Of a DNA stretch of 37,111 nucleotides, positions 16,433 through 24,600 are shown one piece after another. The notes below the pieces were generated by a model. The model searched no databases. It saw nothing but the letters and a program-made list of their open reading frames with translations, and was not told the origin of the DNA. Position 1 is the first letter of the stretch. Each line of letters begins with the position of its first letter. Source of the DNA: Bernardetiaceae bacterium (GTDB taxonomy: Bacteria; Bacteroidota; Bacteroidia; Cytophagales; Thermoflexibacteraceae); contig JALONO010000007.1 of the NCBI GenBank assembly GCA_025454895.1, forward strand, positions 1-37,111, read 5' to 3'. A program made the position numbers and the translations under genes.

Positions 16433-16480
16433 TGGAATACCGTTTTTAAGATTTTGACAATCGTAAATAAACCACCAAGA

Positions 16481-16867
16481 TTAGCGCTTGCTGAACTGGA
16501 AGCGACGACGGGCCTTGCGGCGGCCGTACTTCTTGCGTTCTACCATGCGCGGGTCGCGGGTGAGGAAACCTTCCTTCTTCAGGGCAGGGCGGTTCTCGAT
16601 GTTGATCGAGCACAAGGCCCGGGCAATGGCCAGGCGCACCGCCTCGGCTTGGCCTTTGGGGCCGCCGCCTTTCACGTTGATCTTGATGTCGTAAGCCCCG
16701 CTGGTTTTAGCCGCTACCAGGGGTTGGTTTACTATGATGCGCAAAATCTCCGAAGGGAAGTAATTGTCAAGCTCCCGTTTGTTAACGGTAATTTTACCCG
16801 AACCGGGCTTTACGTAAATGCGGGCAACGGCGGTCTTTCTTCTACCGATGGTGTTGGTAACTTCCAT
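16481..16867 (-). CDS. rpsI: Small-subunit ribosomal protein uS9
   Basis: The start is placed at the ATG at 16867 ([24 protein letters not shown]), one base after the rplM stop, giving 128 residues as usual for uS9. The frame stays open for 24 codons upstream, but those overlap rpl[20 protein letters not shown] and the basic tail ending RRRFQFSKR, whose last residues reach the P-site tRNA, are conserved. It is cotranscribed and translationally coupled with rplM. Confidence 0.97.
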   Translation of the reverse strand: MEVTNTIGRRKTAVARIYVKPGSGKITVNKRELDNYFPSEILRIIVNQPLVAAKTSGAYDIKINVKGGGPKGQAEAVRLAIARALCSINIENRPALKKEGFLTRDPRMVERKKYGRRKARRRFQFSKR

Positions 16868-16868
16868 G

Positions 16869-17324
16869 TTAGTACGTGGTGAGGTTGAGTGGTTTAGGTT
16901 GCTGGGCAACGTGCGGGTGCTGTTCGCCCTCGTAAACATAGAGGTTGTGGAAAAGGCGGCGGCCCAAACGGTTTTTGGGCAGCATCCCTTTCACGGCCAT
17001 TTCCACCAAACGGGTAGAAGACAGGCGTTGCTTGATCTGCAGGTTGCTCTGCGACTTTTGGCCACCAGGGTAGCCGCTGTGCGAGATGTGCTCGCGGTCA
17101 GTCCATTTTTTGCCGGTCAGGCGGATCTTGTCGGCATTGATAACGATTACGTTATCTCCACAGTCCACATGCGGGGTAAAGCTAGGCTTGTGCTTGCCCC
17201 GGATGATTTTGGCCACTTCGCTTGCAAGGCGGCCTAAGACTGCAGACTGGGCATCGACAATAACCCAATCTTTGGTAACAGCAGCGCTGTTTACCGAGAT
17301 AGTCTTGTAGCTTAAAGTATCCAT
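16869..17324 (-). CDS. rplM: Large-subunit ribosomal protein uL13
   Basis: The 151 residues include [50 protein letters not shown] and the later [14 protein letters not shown] block, both diagnostic for uL13, an early-assembly 50S protein. It is the first gene of the operon, with a near-perfect promoter at 17373-17403 and a hairpin in its short leader. In other bacteria uL13 can autoregulate its operon through the leader; that is a possibility here, not shown. Confidence 0.97.
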   Translation of the reverse strand: MDTLSYKTISVNSAAVTKDWVIVDAQSAVLGRLASEVAKIIRGKHKPSFTPHVDCGDNVIVINADKIRLTGKKWTDREHISHSGYPGGQKSQSNLQIKQRLSSTRLVEMAVKGMLPKNRLGRRLFHNLYVYEGEQHPHVAQQPKPLNLTTY

Positions 17325-17348
17325 TTAATTGATAATAAATAAAATAAA

Positions 17349-17369
17349 CCCCGTTTCAACGAAACAGGG
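17349..17369 (-). promoter_or_regulatory. Leader hairpin of the rplM operon, candidate autoregulatory element
   Basis: On the minus strand CCCTGTTTC and GAAACGGGG form nine pairs (one G-U) around a GTT loop. A T-rich tract (TTTATTTTATTTATT) follows. The hairpin begins almost at the predicted transcription start and ends 24 bases before the rplM ATG. It could protect the 5' end, bind uL13 or act as a weak attenuator. Confidence 0.5.
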
Positions 17370-17372
17370 CCA

Positions 17373-17403
17373 CAAAAGTAGATCAATGGCTTTAGTTTAC
17401 CAA
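17373..17403 (-). promoter_or_regulatory. Promoter of the ribosomal protein operon
   Basis: On the minus strand TTG (plus-strand CAA 17401-17403) is followed after exactly 20 bases by TACTTTTG (17380-17373). This matches the Bacteroidota -33/-7 consensus fully and is one of the two best promoters in the window. Confidence 0.85.
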
Positions 17404-17462
17404 ACCGGCCCAAAAAAATTCATCGGGGTGGGTGTATAGGAGCCATAATGCGGGTAAAGGGC

Positions 17463-18344
17463 TTATAAGGAAGCGGTTATGGCATCTTTATTCACTTTTT
17501 TCACCAGGCCCTGGAGCACTTTGCCCGGCCCGCACTCGATAAACTCGGTGGCCCCGTCGGCCAGCATTTGCTCCACGGTTTGGGTCCAGCGCACGGGGGC
17601 GGTAAGTTGGGCCACTAGGTTGGCTTTGATCTGGGCCACGGCTTGGTGAGGGCGCGCGTCCACGTTTTGGTAAATGGGGCAAATGGGGGCCTGGAACTGG
17701 GTGGCCTCAATGGCGGCGGCCAGCTCGGTGCGGGCCGGTTCCATCAACGGCGAGTGGAACGCCCCGCCCACGGGCAAAGGCAGTACCCGCTTGGCCCCGG
17801 CCGCTTTGAGTAGTTCGCCCGCCTGCTCCACGCCCGCAAAGGTGCCAGAGATGACCAACTGGCCGGGGCAATTGTAGTTGGCGGCCACCACGGTTGGGCC
17901 TTGAGCGTTCACTTGGGCGCAGCAATTTTCCACGGTGGCATCGTCGAGGCCCAGCACGGCGGCCATGGTAGAAGGGTTCAGCTCGCAGGCGCGCTGCATG
18001 GCCGAGGCACGGATGGCCACTAGCCGCAGCCCGTCGGCAAAACTGAGGGCGCGGGCGGCCACCAGGGCCGAAAACTCGCCCAACGAGTGCCCGGCCACCA
18101 TGCCCGGCGCCAGGCCGTGGGTAACCAGGGCCAGCACTACCGAGTGCAAAAAGATGGCGGGCTGGGTAACTTTGGTCTGCTTGAGGGCTTCTTCGGTACC
18201 GCTGAACATCACGTCGGTAATGGTAAACCCAAGGATTTCGTTAGCCTGGGCAAATAGTTCGCGGGCCGGGGCAGAGTTTTGGTATAGCTCGTGGCCCATG
18301 CCAGGGAACTGGGCTCCCTGGCCGGGGAAGATATAGGCTTTCAT
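17463..18344 (-). CDS. fabD: Malonyl-CoA:ACP transacylase
   Basis: This enzyme moves malonyl from CoA to acyl carrier protein to supply fatty acid elongation. From the ATG at 18344 the 293 residues begin MKAYIFPGQGAQFPGMG, the family signature. The nucleophile is Ser87 in AGHSLGEFSAL, QPAIFLHS lies at 61-68, the catalytic His is in VGGAFHSPLM, and FIECGPGKVLQGLVKK near the end is typical. Five in-frame upstream residues (MPPLR, from 18359) are excluded because they run into a leader hairpin. No other fab gene is adjacent. A -7 box (18404-18411) supports independent transcription. Confidence 0.95.
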   Translation of the reverse strand: MKAYIFPGQGAQFPGMGHELYQNSAPARELFAQANEILGFTITDVMFSGTEEALKQTKVTQPAIFLHSVVLALVTHGLAPGMVAGHSLGEFSALVAARALSFADGLRLVAIRASAMQRACELNPSTMAAVLGLDDATVENCCAQVNAQGPTVVAANYNCPGQLVISGTFAGVEQAGELLKAAGAKRVLPLPVGGAFHSPLMEPARTELAAAIEATQFQAPICPIYQNVDARPHQAVAQIKANLVAQLTAPVRWTQTVEQMLADGATEFIECGPGKVLQGLVKKVNKDAITASL

Positions 18345-18357
18345 GCGCAATGGGGGC

Positions 18358-18379
18358 AAGGTGGCACCGGAGCCACCTT
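18358..18379 (-). promoter_or_regulatory. Leader hairpin ahead of fabD
   Basis: AAGGTGGC and GCCACCTT form a perfect eight-pair stem with a six-base loop, ending 13 bases before the fabD ATG. No T tract follows, so it is not an intrinsic terminator. A role in translation control or mRNA stability is possible. Confidence 0.45.
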
Positions 18380-18403
18380 CTTAGTGAGTTTAATTAAAGG
18401 CGG

Positions 18404-18411
18404 CAAAAGTA
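18404..18411 (-). promoter_or_regulatory. Promoter -7 element for fabD
   Basis: The minus strand reads TACTTTTG, an exact TAnnTTTG, with predicted transcription start about 53 bases before the ATG. The nearest TTG is only about 12 bases upstream, so the -33 part is non-consensus. Confidence 0.5.
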
Positions 18412-18500
18412 GCACAAAGCCACCAAGGTTGATGGCCTGCGGCCGCATCGGGCCAGGCTTTAGGGGGCAATTCTTAATACAAAATCTAGGGTAAGAAACT

Positions 18501-19403
18501 TCACTCTAAAATCTCCTTCAAATTGGGGCTGGTAACCAGGCACTTGTACAGGCTATTGTTGCGGCTTAGCACCTCGTTGTGGTTGGCGGGGCTGTGCACA
18601 AAAACCACCCGGCCCTTCTCTAAGTCGGCTAACGACATTTCCAGTTCTTTGACCGCCACCGGGGCCAGGCCCCAATGTTTTAGGTCGGCCAGGAACTCCT
18701 CAGAATGATCGAACGTGCCGCCGCCGTCGGTGTAAATGTTCACCAGCCGGGCCTTGGGATTTTTTTGGAGCCACTGGGCAAACTTGTGCTGCTGGCCGTA
18801 CAGGCCATCAAACAAATAGACCTCGCTCACGGGCAGGCCCCCGTGCTGGGCCAGGTGGGCCAAGCCCCGGTAGGCCCCGCTATGGCCGGCCAGCACCAGG
18901 TGGTCGATGCGGGTGTTGCGCAGCACCTGCTTCTCGATGAGGCGGTTCACCAACTCGTTCATGAGCAGTTGCAAACCGGCGGGCCGCTCGAGCCGCCCAG
19001 CGTAGCTGTCGGGCGCGTTGCGGGCCGTTTCCGGCATGACCAAAATGGCGTTGCGATTGGCCTGCACAAACTGGTTGATGAGGTTGAACTGTACCAAGGC
19101 ACTATCCACCGAGTTATGCCAGCCGTGGAGGTACAGCACCACATCCGTGCCGCTACGGGGCGAAAATTTGCTGGGCACAAACACCAGCACCGTGCTGTCT
19201 TGGTAGTGCTTGGCGGCGGAGTAGGTCTTGCCCTCGTAAGTGTGGCCATTTTCACGCTTACTGTCGGGGAAGGCGGCGTTGGCCAACTTGAAGCGGTGCA
19301 GTGTCCCATAAGGGTTTTCGGGCTTGTCATCATCTTCCTTATTGCTTTGGGCGAACGTCCCCAGCGACCAAAGGAACAGCAACGTGAGTAAGGATACTTT
19401 CAT
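18501..19403 (-). CDS. Secreted alpha/beta hydrolase, substrate unknown
   Basis: A signal peptide (MKVSLLTLLFLWSLGTFAQS, cleavage near 19) precedes a single alpha/beta-hydrolase domain. Visible elements are the oxyanion-hole region LYLHGWHNSVD (90-100), the nucleophile elbow AGHSGAYRG with Ser175, Asp199 in YLFDGLYG, and His275 in HSPANHNEV. Together they make a plausible Ser-Asp-His triad. The total of 300 residues is normal for an esterase- or PHB-depolymerase-like fold. I do not recognise a named family. It would act in the periplasm or outside. It lies 123 bases after murF and 156 bases before fabD on the same strand, and neither neighbour indicates a substrate. Confidence 0.75.
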   Translation of the reverse strand: MKVSLLTLLFLWSLGTFAQSNKEDDDKPENPYGTLHRFKLANAAFPDSKRENGHTYEGKTYSAAKHYQDSTVLVFVPSKFSPRSGTDVVLYLHGWHNSVDSALVQFNLINQFVQANRNAILVMPETARNAPDSYAGRLERPAGLQLLMNELVNRLIEKQVLRNTRIDHLVLAGHSGAYRGLAHLAQHGGLPVSEVYLFDGLYGQQHKFAQWLQKNPKARLVNIYTDGGGTFDHSEEFLADLKHWGLAPVAVKELEMSLADLEKGRVVFVHSPANHNEVLSRNNSLYKCLVTSPNLKEILE

Positions 19404-19526
19404 ATGTTGGCATTAAGTTGAGATGCCCGCAGTTAAAGCCTGCGAGTTAAAACATGGGCAGTAATAGGGGCAAAATATCGTTTTTTAAGCTGGATTGCAA
19501 AACTTTAGGCGCGTTTTTTCTGCGCC

Positions 19527-20819
19527 TCAGGCTTGCAGCAGCGGCAGCAGGGTTTCCAACCCGATTCCCCGCGAACCTTTGAGCAGCACGTGGCTATCGC
19601 GGACGGGGTGGGCGGCCAGCGAGTCGGCTAGTTCGTCCTTGGTCAAAAACGCCTGGGCCTGGTGCCGGGGCAGCCGGGCCGCCGCAAACTCAGGCCCGCA
19701 AACGTAAACCTGGGCCAAGTGTAGCCTGTCCAAATGATCCAGTACGGCCAAATGACGCTCCGGGGCGTAGGTGCCCAGTTCGCGCATATCGCCCAAGATG
19801 GCCACCTTACGGGCGGCGGGCAACCGGGCAAAGCTTTCCAAGGCCGCCTCCATGCTGCTGGGGTTGGCGTTGTAAGCATCGGCAATAATGGTGTTGCTGG
19901 CCCCGCGCACCACCTGCGAGCGGTTATTCGTAGGCGCATAGGCTCGCACGGCCGCGTGGGCGGCTTCGTCGGGCACCCCAAAATACCGGCCCACGGCCAA
20001 CGCCGTGAGCACGTTATCGAAATTGTAAGCCCCTAACAACTGGGTGGTATGCTGCTGGCCCGCGTCGTCGCGGTAGCGGATGTACGGGTCGGTGGCCACC
20101 AACTCCGCGAAATAAAAACTGCTCGGCGTGCCATAATAAACCGCCCCTGGCAACTTGTCCGCCAGCCGGGCCAGTAACTCGTAACGCCCATTGACCAACG
20201 CCGTACCCTGGTGGGACAGCAAATGCTCGTAGAGTTCGTTTTTGGCCTTGACCACGCCCTCGTAGCTACCAAAACCCTCCAAGTGGGCTTGGCCAATGTT
20301 GGTGATGAGGCCAAAATTAGGTTCGGCGATGGCGCAAAGCTCGGCAATATCGCCCACGTGGTTGGCCCCCATTTCCACCACGGCCATTTGGGTAGCCGCC
20401 GTTAAACCTAGCAGGGTGAGCGGCACGCCGATATGGTTGTTCAAATTACCCCGCGTGGCTACCGTGGCAAACTTTTGGGCCAGCACCGCCGCCACCAGTT
20501 CCTTGGTAGTGGTTTTGCCGTTAGTGCCCGTGATGGCCAAAAACGGGATGGCCAACTGCCGACGGTGGTACCGGGCCAGGTCTTGCAGAGCCGTTAACAC
20601 GTTGGTAACCAGCAAACAACCGGTCGTGGTGGCCAGGGCCGGGTCGTCCACCACGGCGTGGGCGGCCCCGGCGGCCAGGGCCGGGGCCGCAAAGGCGTTG
20701 CCGTCGAAATTCGCCCCTTTGAGGGCAAAAAACAGACCGCCGGGCACCACTTGCCGGGTGTCAGTGAACACGGCCGGGTGCCGCTGGTAAACCTGGTAAA
20801 GCTGGGCGGTATCGAGCAT
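19527..20819 (-). CDS. murF: UDP-N-acetylmuramoyl-tripeptide--D-alanyl-D-alanine ligase
   Basis: This cytoplasmic ATP-dependent ligase adds D-Ala-D-Ala to UDP-MurNAc-tripeptide to complete the peptidoglycan precursor. The 430 residues show the three Mur-ligase domains: an N-terminal substrate domain (FTDTRQVVPGGLFFALKGANFDG), a central ATPase domain with P-loop ITGTNGKTTTKEL around 96-108 followed by RGNLNNHIGVPLTLL and VVEMGANHVGDI, and a C-terminal domain with DAYNANPSSMEAALES. It stands alone here rather than in a dcw cluster. A weak GC-rich inverted repeat (19507-19527) overlaps the end. Confidence 0.96.
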   Translation of the reverse strand: MLDTAQLYQVYQRHPAVFTDTRQVVPGGLFFALKGANFDGNAFAAPALAAGAAHAVVDDPALATTTGCLLVTNVLTALQDLARYHRRQLAIPFLAITGTNGKTTTKELVAAVLAQKFATVATRGNLNNHIGVPLTLLGLTAATQMAVVEMGANHVGDIAELCAIAEPNFGLITNIGQAHLEGFGSYEGVVKAKNELYEHLLSHQGTALVNGRYELLARLADKLPGAVYYGTPSSFYFAELVATDPYIRYRDDAGQQHTTQLLGAYNFDNVLTALAVGRYFGVPDEAAHAAVRAYAPTNNRSQVVRGASNTIIADAYNANPSSMEAALESFARLPAARKVAILGDMRELGTYAPERHLAVLDHLDRLHLAQVYVCGPEFAAARLPRHQAQAFLTKDELADSLAAHPVRDSHVLLKGSRGIGLETLLPLLQA

Positions 20820-20971
20820 GAATCAAATAGAAAAAGGACAAAATAACCGCTTTACCCCCAATTGACCACCGGGCGGTTTGGGGTTTTAGGTGGTTGGATG
20901 GAGACGTAGCGGGACATTTTCACGGCTACCTTCGGGGCAGTACCTGCTGGGCGATCCGGCGTTTCGGTTGA

Positions 20972-21442
20972 CTAGCGTTTAGCGGCAAACCGCCCGTCGG
21001 TGATGTTCACGCGGGCGTTGGTGATCAAGTCCACGGCATCGAACCGGAACGTGCCGGAGAGCACGCCGTTAGCCGCCAATCCTGTAACCGTAACGCTGCC
21101 CGCAATGGACCCGAAAGTGCGAAAGGCCGGATCGTTGTACGCGGCTTGCCCGGCATCGAGGGGATAAGTGCCCGGCGTAGCGTCCGGCAGTTCGATGATG
21201 ATGGCCGACTGATCAGTGCCCGTGCCGATCACGGTGGCCAAGCGGCCCAGTCCCGGCGCGCCGATGCTTTGGGTATAGCTGGCGGTGCCGCACCAGGCGG
21301 TACCATTGACCCTCGCCCCCATTTCGCAGTCGGGGGCTGCAGCCTCGTCGGTAGAGGAGCCGCCGCAGGCTGCCAGGCCCAGTAGGGCGGCGGAGACGGC
21401 CCAACGCCGGAGGGTAGCCAATTGGCTAAAACGATGGTACAT
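20972..21442 (-). CDS. Small lipoprotein, DUF6252-like
   Basis: The 156 residues begin at the ATG at 21442 (MYHRFSQLATLRRW); two extra codons from a TTG at 21448 are unlikely. A hydrophobic stretch ends in LLGLAAC, so Cys26 is the lipidation site, followed by GGSSTDEAAA. The body has an opening VNGTAWCGTASY strand, a middle Gly/Thr-rich beta region and a terminal ARVNITDGRFAAKR. This pattern resembles the small Bacteroidota lipoproteins grouped as DUF6252, with no known function. An AT-rich dispersed repeat lies directly upstream. Confidence 0.7.
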   Translation of the reverse strand: MYHRFSQLATLRRWAVSAALLGLAACGGSSTDEAAAPDCEMGARVNGTAWCGTASYTQSIGAPGLGRLATVIGTGTDQSAIIIELPDATPGTYPLDAGQAAYNDPAFRTFGSIAGSVTVTGLAANGVLSGTFRFDAVDLITNARVNITDGRFAAKR

Positions 21443-21474
21443 GATCAATCTTAAAATGATTTATTGGCTGCATG

Positions 21475-21539
21475 ATTAAACGATTTTCCTCTTTGATTAT
21501 CAATTATTTAAAAGATAAAAAATGCGTAATCTCTACTTG
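21475..21539 (+). repeat. Dispersed AT-rich intergenic repeat, copy 2
   Basis: It shares TTTGATTATCAATTA and AATCTCTA-TTG blocks with 14642-14705 in the same orientation. It occupies the upstream region of the small lipoprotein gene, so it could also influence that gene's promoter. Confidence 0.6.
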
Positions 21540-21613
21540 TTTTTATTGTAAGATTAATTGGTAAAGATAGTGCTTCCCCGCTAGCTGGACAAAACTGACG
21601 GATGGAGAACATC

Positions 21614-21654
21614 AAATAAAAATCCCCGCCAACGGCGTTGAGTCGCTGGCGGGG
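21614..21654 (-). terminator. Terminator after the C10 protease gene
   Basis: On the minus strand CCCCGCCA (21654-21647) pairs with TGGCGGGG (21631-21624), a perfect eight-pair stem with a fifteen-base loop. ATTTTTATTT follows. It begins nine bases past the protease stop codon. Confidence 0.85.
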
Positions 21655-21662
21655 GCACGGTC

Positions 21663-24600
21663 TCATCGCTTTACAAATGGCAGCACCCAACTGCCTTGGT
21701 TGTATTCAAACCGCAGGTAGTACACCCCGGCGGCCCAGCCTGCGGTTGGGATTTGCCGTTGCAGGCCCGCAACGGGGACAGGCTGCCAAACGGGCTGGCC
21801 CAAGGCGTTATACACGGCCAGGCGCGCCCCCGGGGCCAGTTGGGCATCCCATTCCACGGTAACCACTTCTTGGGCGGGGTTGGGGTAGAGTTTGAGGCCC
21901 TGGCGGGCCGGATCGGCCTCGAGGGCGGTTATGGCCAACGGCTCGGAGGTAACGGTGCAGCCGTTGGGGTAACTCACCCGCACGGTGTAGGCCCCGGCCT
22001 CGCTGATCTGGAAAGTGGCCCCGGTAGCCCCGGCAATGGCTTGGCCGTTGCGGAACCACTGGGTGGGCACGCCCACTACATTGCTCACTAACAGTGGGTT
22101 AGGCGTGGTGGGGCTTACATTGGTGGGCCTAACCACGGGTCGGGGGGCTGCTTGCACCCGCACGGTGAGCGGGGCCGAAGGCGGGCTGCTGCACCCACCC
22201 TGGCGCACCGTTACCCTAAACGTGTGCGTGCCCGCCGGCAACGTGCCGTTAAACGCCGACCCAGTTACGCTTACGCTGGAACCGGCCCAGTCGTAGCCCT
22301 CGAAACCCGGCGGGGCGGAGATGCTAACGGCCTGGCCCTCGCAGAGTTCGGTGGCCGAGGCGGTGAGGGTGGGTGCGGCCAAGCCCCCAGCGAGGCTCAC
22401 CACTACCGCGTTGGACACCGCCGACTGCGCGCCCACGGTAAGGCGCAGTGTGTAACTGCCCGCCTGGGTAGCGGTAAAACTGCTTTGGTTGGCCCCGGCA
22501 ATGGCCACGTTGTTGTTGAGCCACTGGAAGGTGGCGTTGGCAGGCGGGTTCACGGCGGCCAGCCCCACGTTGCCCCCGTCGCAAAAGCTGGTGGGGCCGT
22601 TGGCCTGGATGGTGGCCGTGAGGGCGGGCGGCGGCCCGGAACCCGCCACGCAGCTCACCGTGGCCTCAAAGCCGGGGCGCACCACGCTCCCGTCGGTAGT
22701 GAAACGCAGGGTAAGGGCCCCGGCGGCATTACTGGCCGTGAGCACAGGCGGCAAGGTGGTGCCCGTGTAGCGGCCCAACCGGGTGGCGGCGGTGGATGAA
22801 CCGTCGTAAACCTCTAAAAAATCGTAACTATTTTCTAAATCAAACACGGTGAAGCTGAGGCGTACCCGCTGGTTAGCCGCCGTAGGCACCAAGGTTTGGA
22901 CCAGGTTCAGGTTGTTGCGGTAAGGGTTGGCCCCGCCATCGTCAGTGAAGGTTCCGCTGCACAGGGCCAACTGGCCGCCGTTGCTCATGGCCACGGAGTT
23001 GGTGGTGGCCGGGGCGGCCACGCAGCTCACGGCGGCCACCCAGCCGGTCTCGGTTACGCTCTCATCGCTCTCGAACACGAAGGTGAGCTGACCGGCCGCG
23101 TTGGTGGCGGTAATTTGCGGAATGGCCGCCGTGCCGGTGTAGCGGCCAATGAGGCGGGCACTGGCATTGGCCCCGTCGTAAATACTGAGGAAATCGTAGT
23201 CATCTTCCAACCTAAACTCCCGGAAACTCACGCGCACGCGCTGGCCTGGGGTGGCGGGGGTGAGCGTGAGGGTTCGCCGCTGATCGTTGCCGTACTCGCC
23301 TGCGTCGCCGCCGCTGTCCGTAAAAAACGCTTGGCAAGTGGTCAACGTGCCGTTCTGCATCCTAATCTGATTGCCCGAACTGCCCGCCTGGGTATAGGTG
23401 ATGGTGCGCTCCACGTTGGTGTTTTGGCCGCGCACGGTTACGGTAAAGCTCCGGGGCGTGTTGCTGGGGTTGGCCTGGTACGAAAAAATGACGCTGCCGT
23501 TGCCCGTACCCGAGGCATCGCTCTCGTAACGCACCCAGGGGAAATTTCGGTCCAAGTTAGTGGCGGTGGCATCGGCCTGCCAGTCGAGGTTGGCGGTAAT
23601 TTGCAAGGTAACCCGGCCCGCTTCCGCCGCCAGGTTTTGGTTGGTAGAAGGGTTGATGCTCAGGTTGGTGGCAGCGGTACCTTCTTGCACAAACATCACG
23701 GACTGTTGCAAATTGCCCGCCGTGGCCACAATGTCGATATTGCGGGAGGCCGTGCCCGTATTGGCCGGGAAGTTGAGGCGTACCGTGGCCGACTCGGTGC
23801 CCGAGACGGGGCTGGCCGTAATGCCCTGCACCCCGCTGTTAGTCCCTAATTGCCAGTTGGTTACGTTGCGCACCCGCACTTCTAGGTTAAAACTGCTGGC
23901 CGCCGCCGGGATCCGCTGCGTGGTGTTGGGGAGCAAGGTCAACTGCGGTGTATTACTCGTAGTAGCGGGCGGCACCAGGTCAATAATGGCGTGCTGGTTC
24001 TCGGTATAATCTAAATCGGTTTCGCGCTGGTTGGTTTGGTTGGCGGGGCGCAGCCGGGTGATCCGGTAGTAGCCGTCGCAGAAACCGTTCCAGCCCCAGT
24101 TAAAGGAGAACGTACCGTCGTCCGCGTACCCGTCGCACACGAAGGCGTGCCCACCCGTGCTGCCCGAACCCGCGTACAAAATGGGCTGGCGGCGGTCCAA
24201 TTGTTGGCGCAGCGTAGCCTCCCACTGGGCGCCCAATTGGCTGCGGAACACCGCCCGGGCCGAGTTGGCAAACCGGAAATAGTTCACCATCGCGTCGCGG
24301 GAGTTGGGCCGCTGGCGGGCCGGGTTGGGGGCCACAAACGCGCCCGAGCCGGAAGGCCCGTAGTCCATCGCCACGGCCACCCCGGCGTGGTAAAGCAAGG
24401 TGGACACCGCCGTGCGCTGGGCCGCCGCACTGTTGGCGTTGATCCGGTTGGGCATATTGCGCCAGTCGTAGCTGGTGGCCCCAAAGTTGGCACTTAACTG
24501 CGTGCCCACGCCACGGGGGGTGTACGAATACGAGCCGTTGCCTTGGGCCGGATACTGGTAATAATGCATGATCAACCCCATCGACACGGCCACGCAGCCC

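Noticed and set aside
16868-16939. Extended rpsI start overlapping rplM
   Set aside because: uS9 normally starts at [13 protein letters not shown], and the shorter start abuts the rplM stop.
22152-22799. Long open frames antisense to the C10 protease, rnr and HyuAB genes
   Set aside because: GC-rich codon bias creates long antisense frames; these are Gly/His/Arg-rich with no family resemblance.
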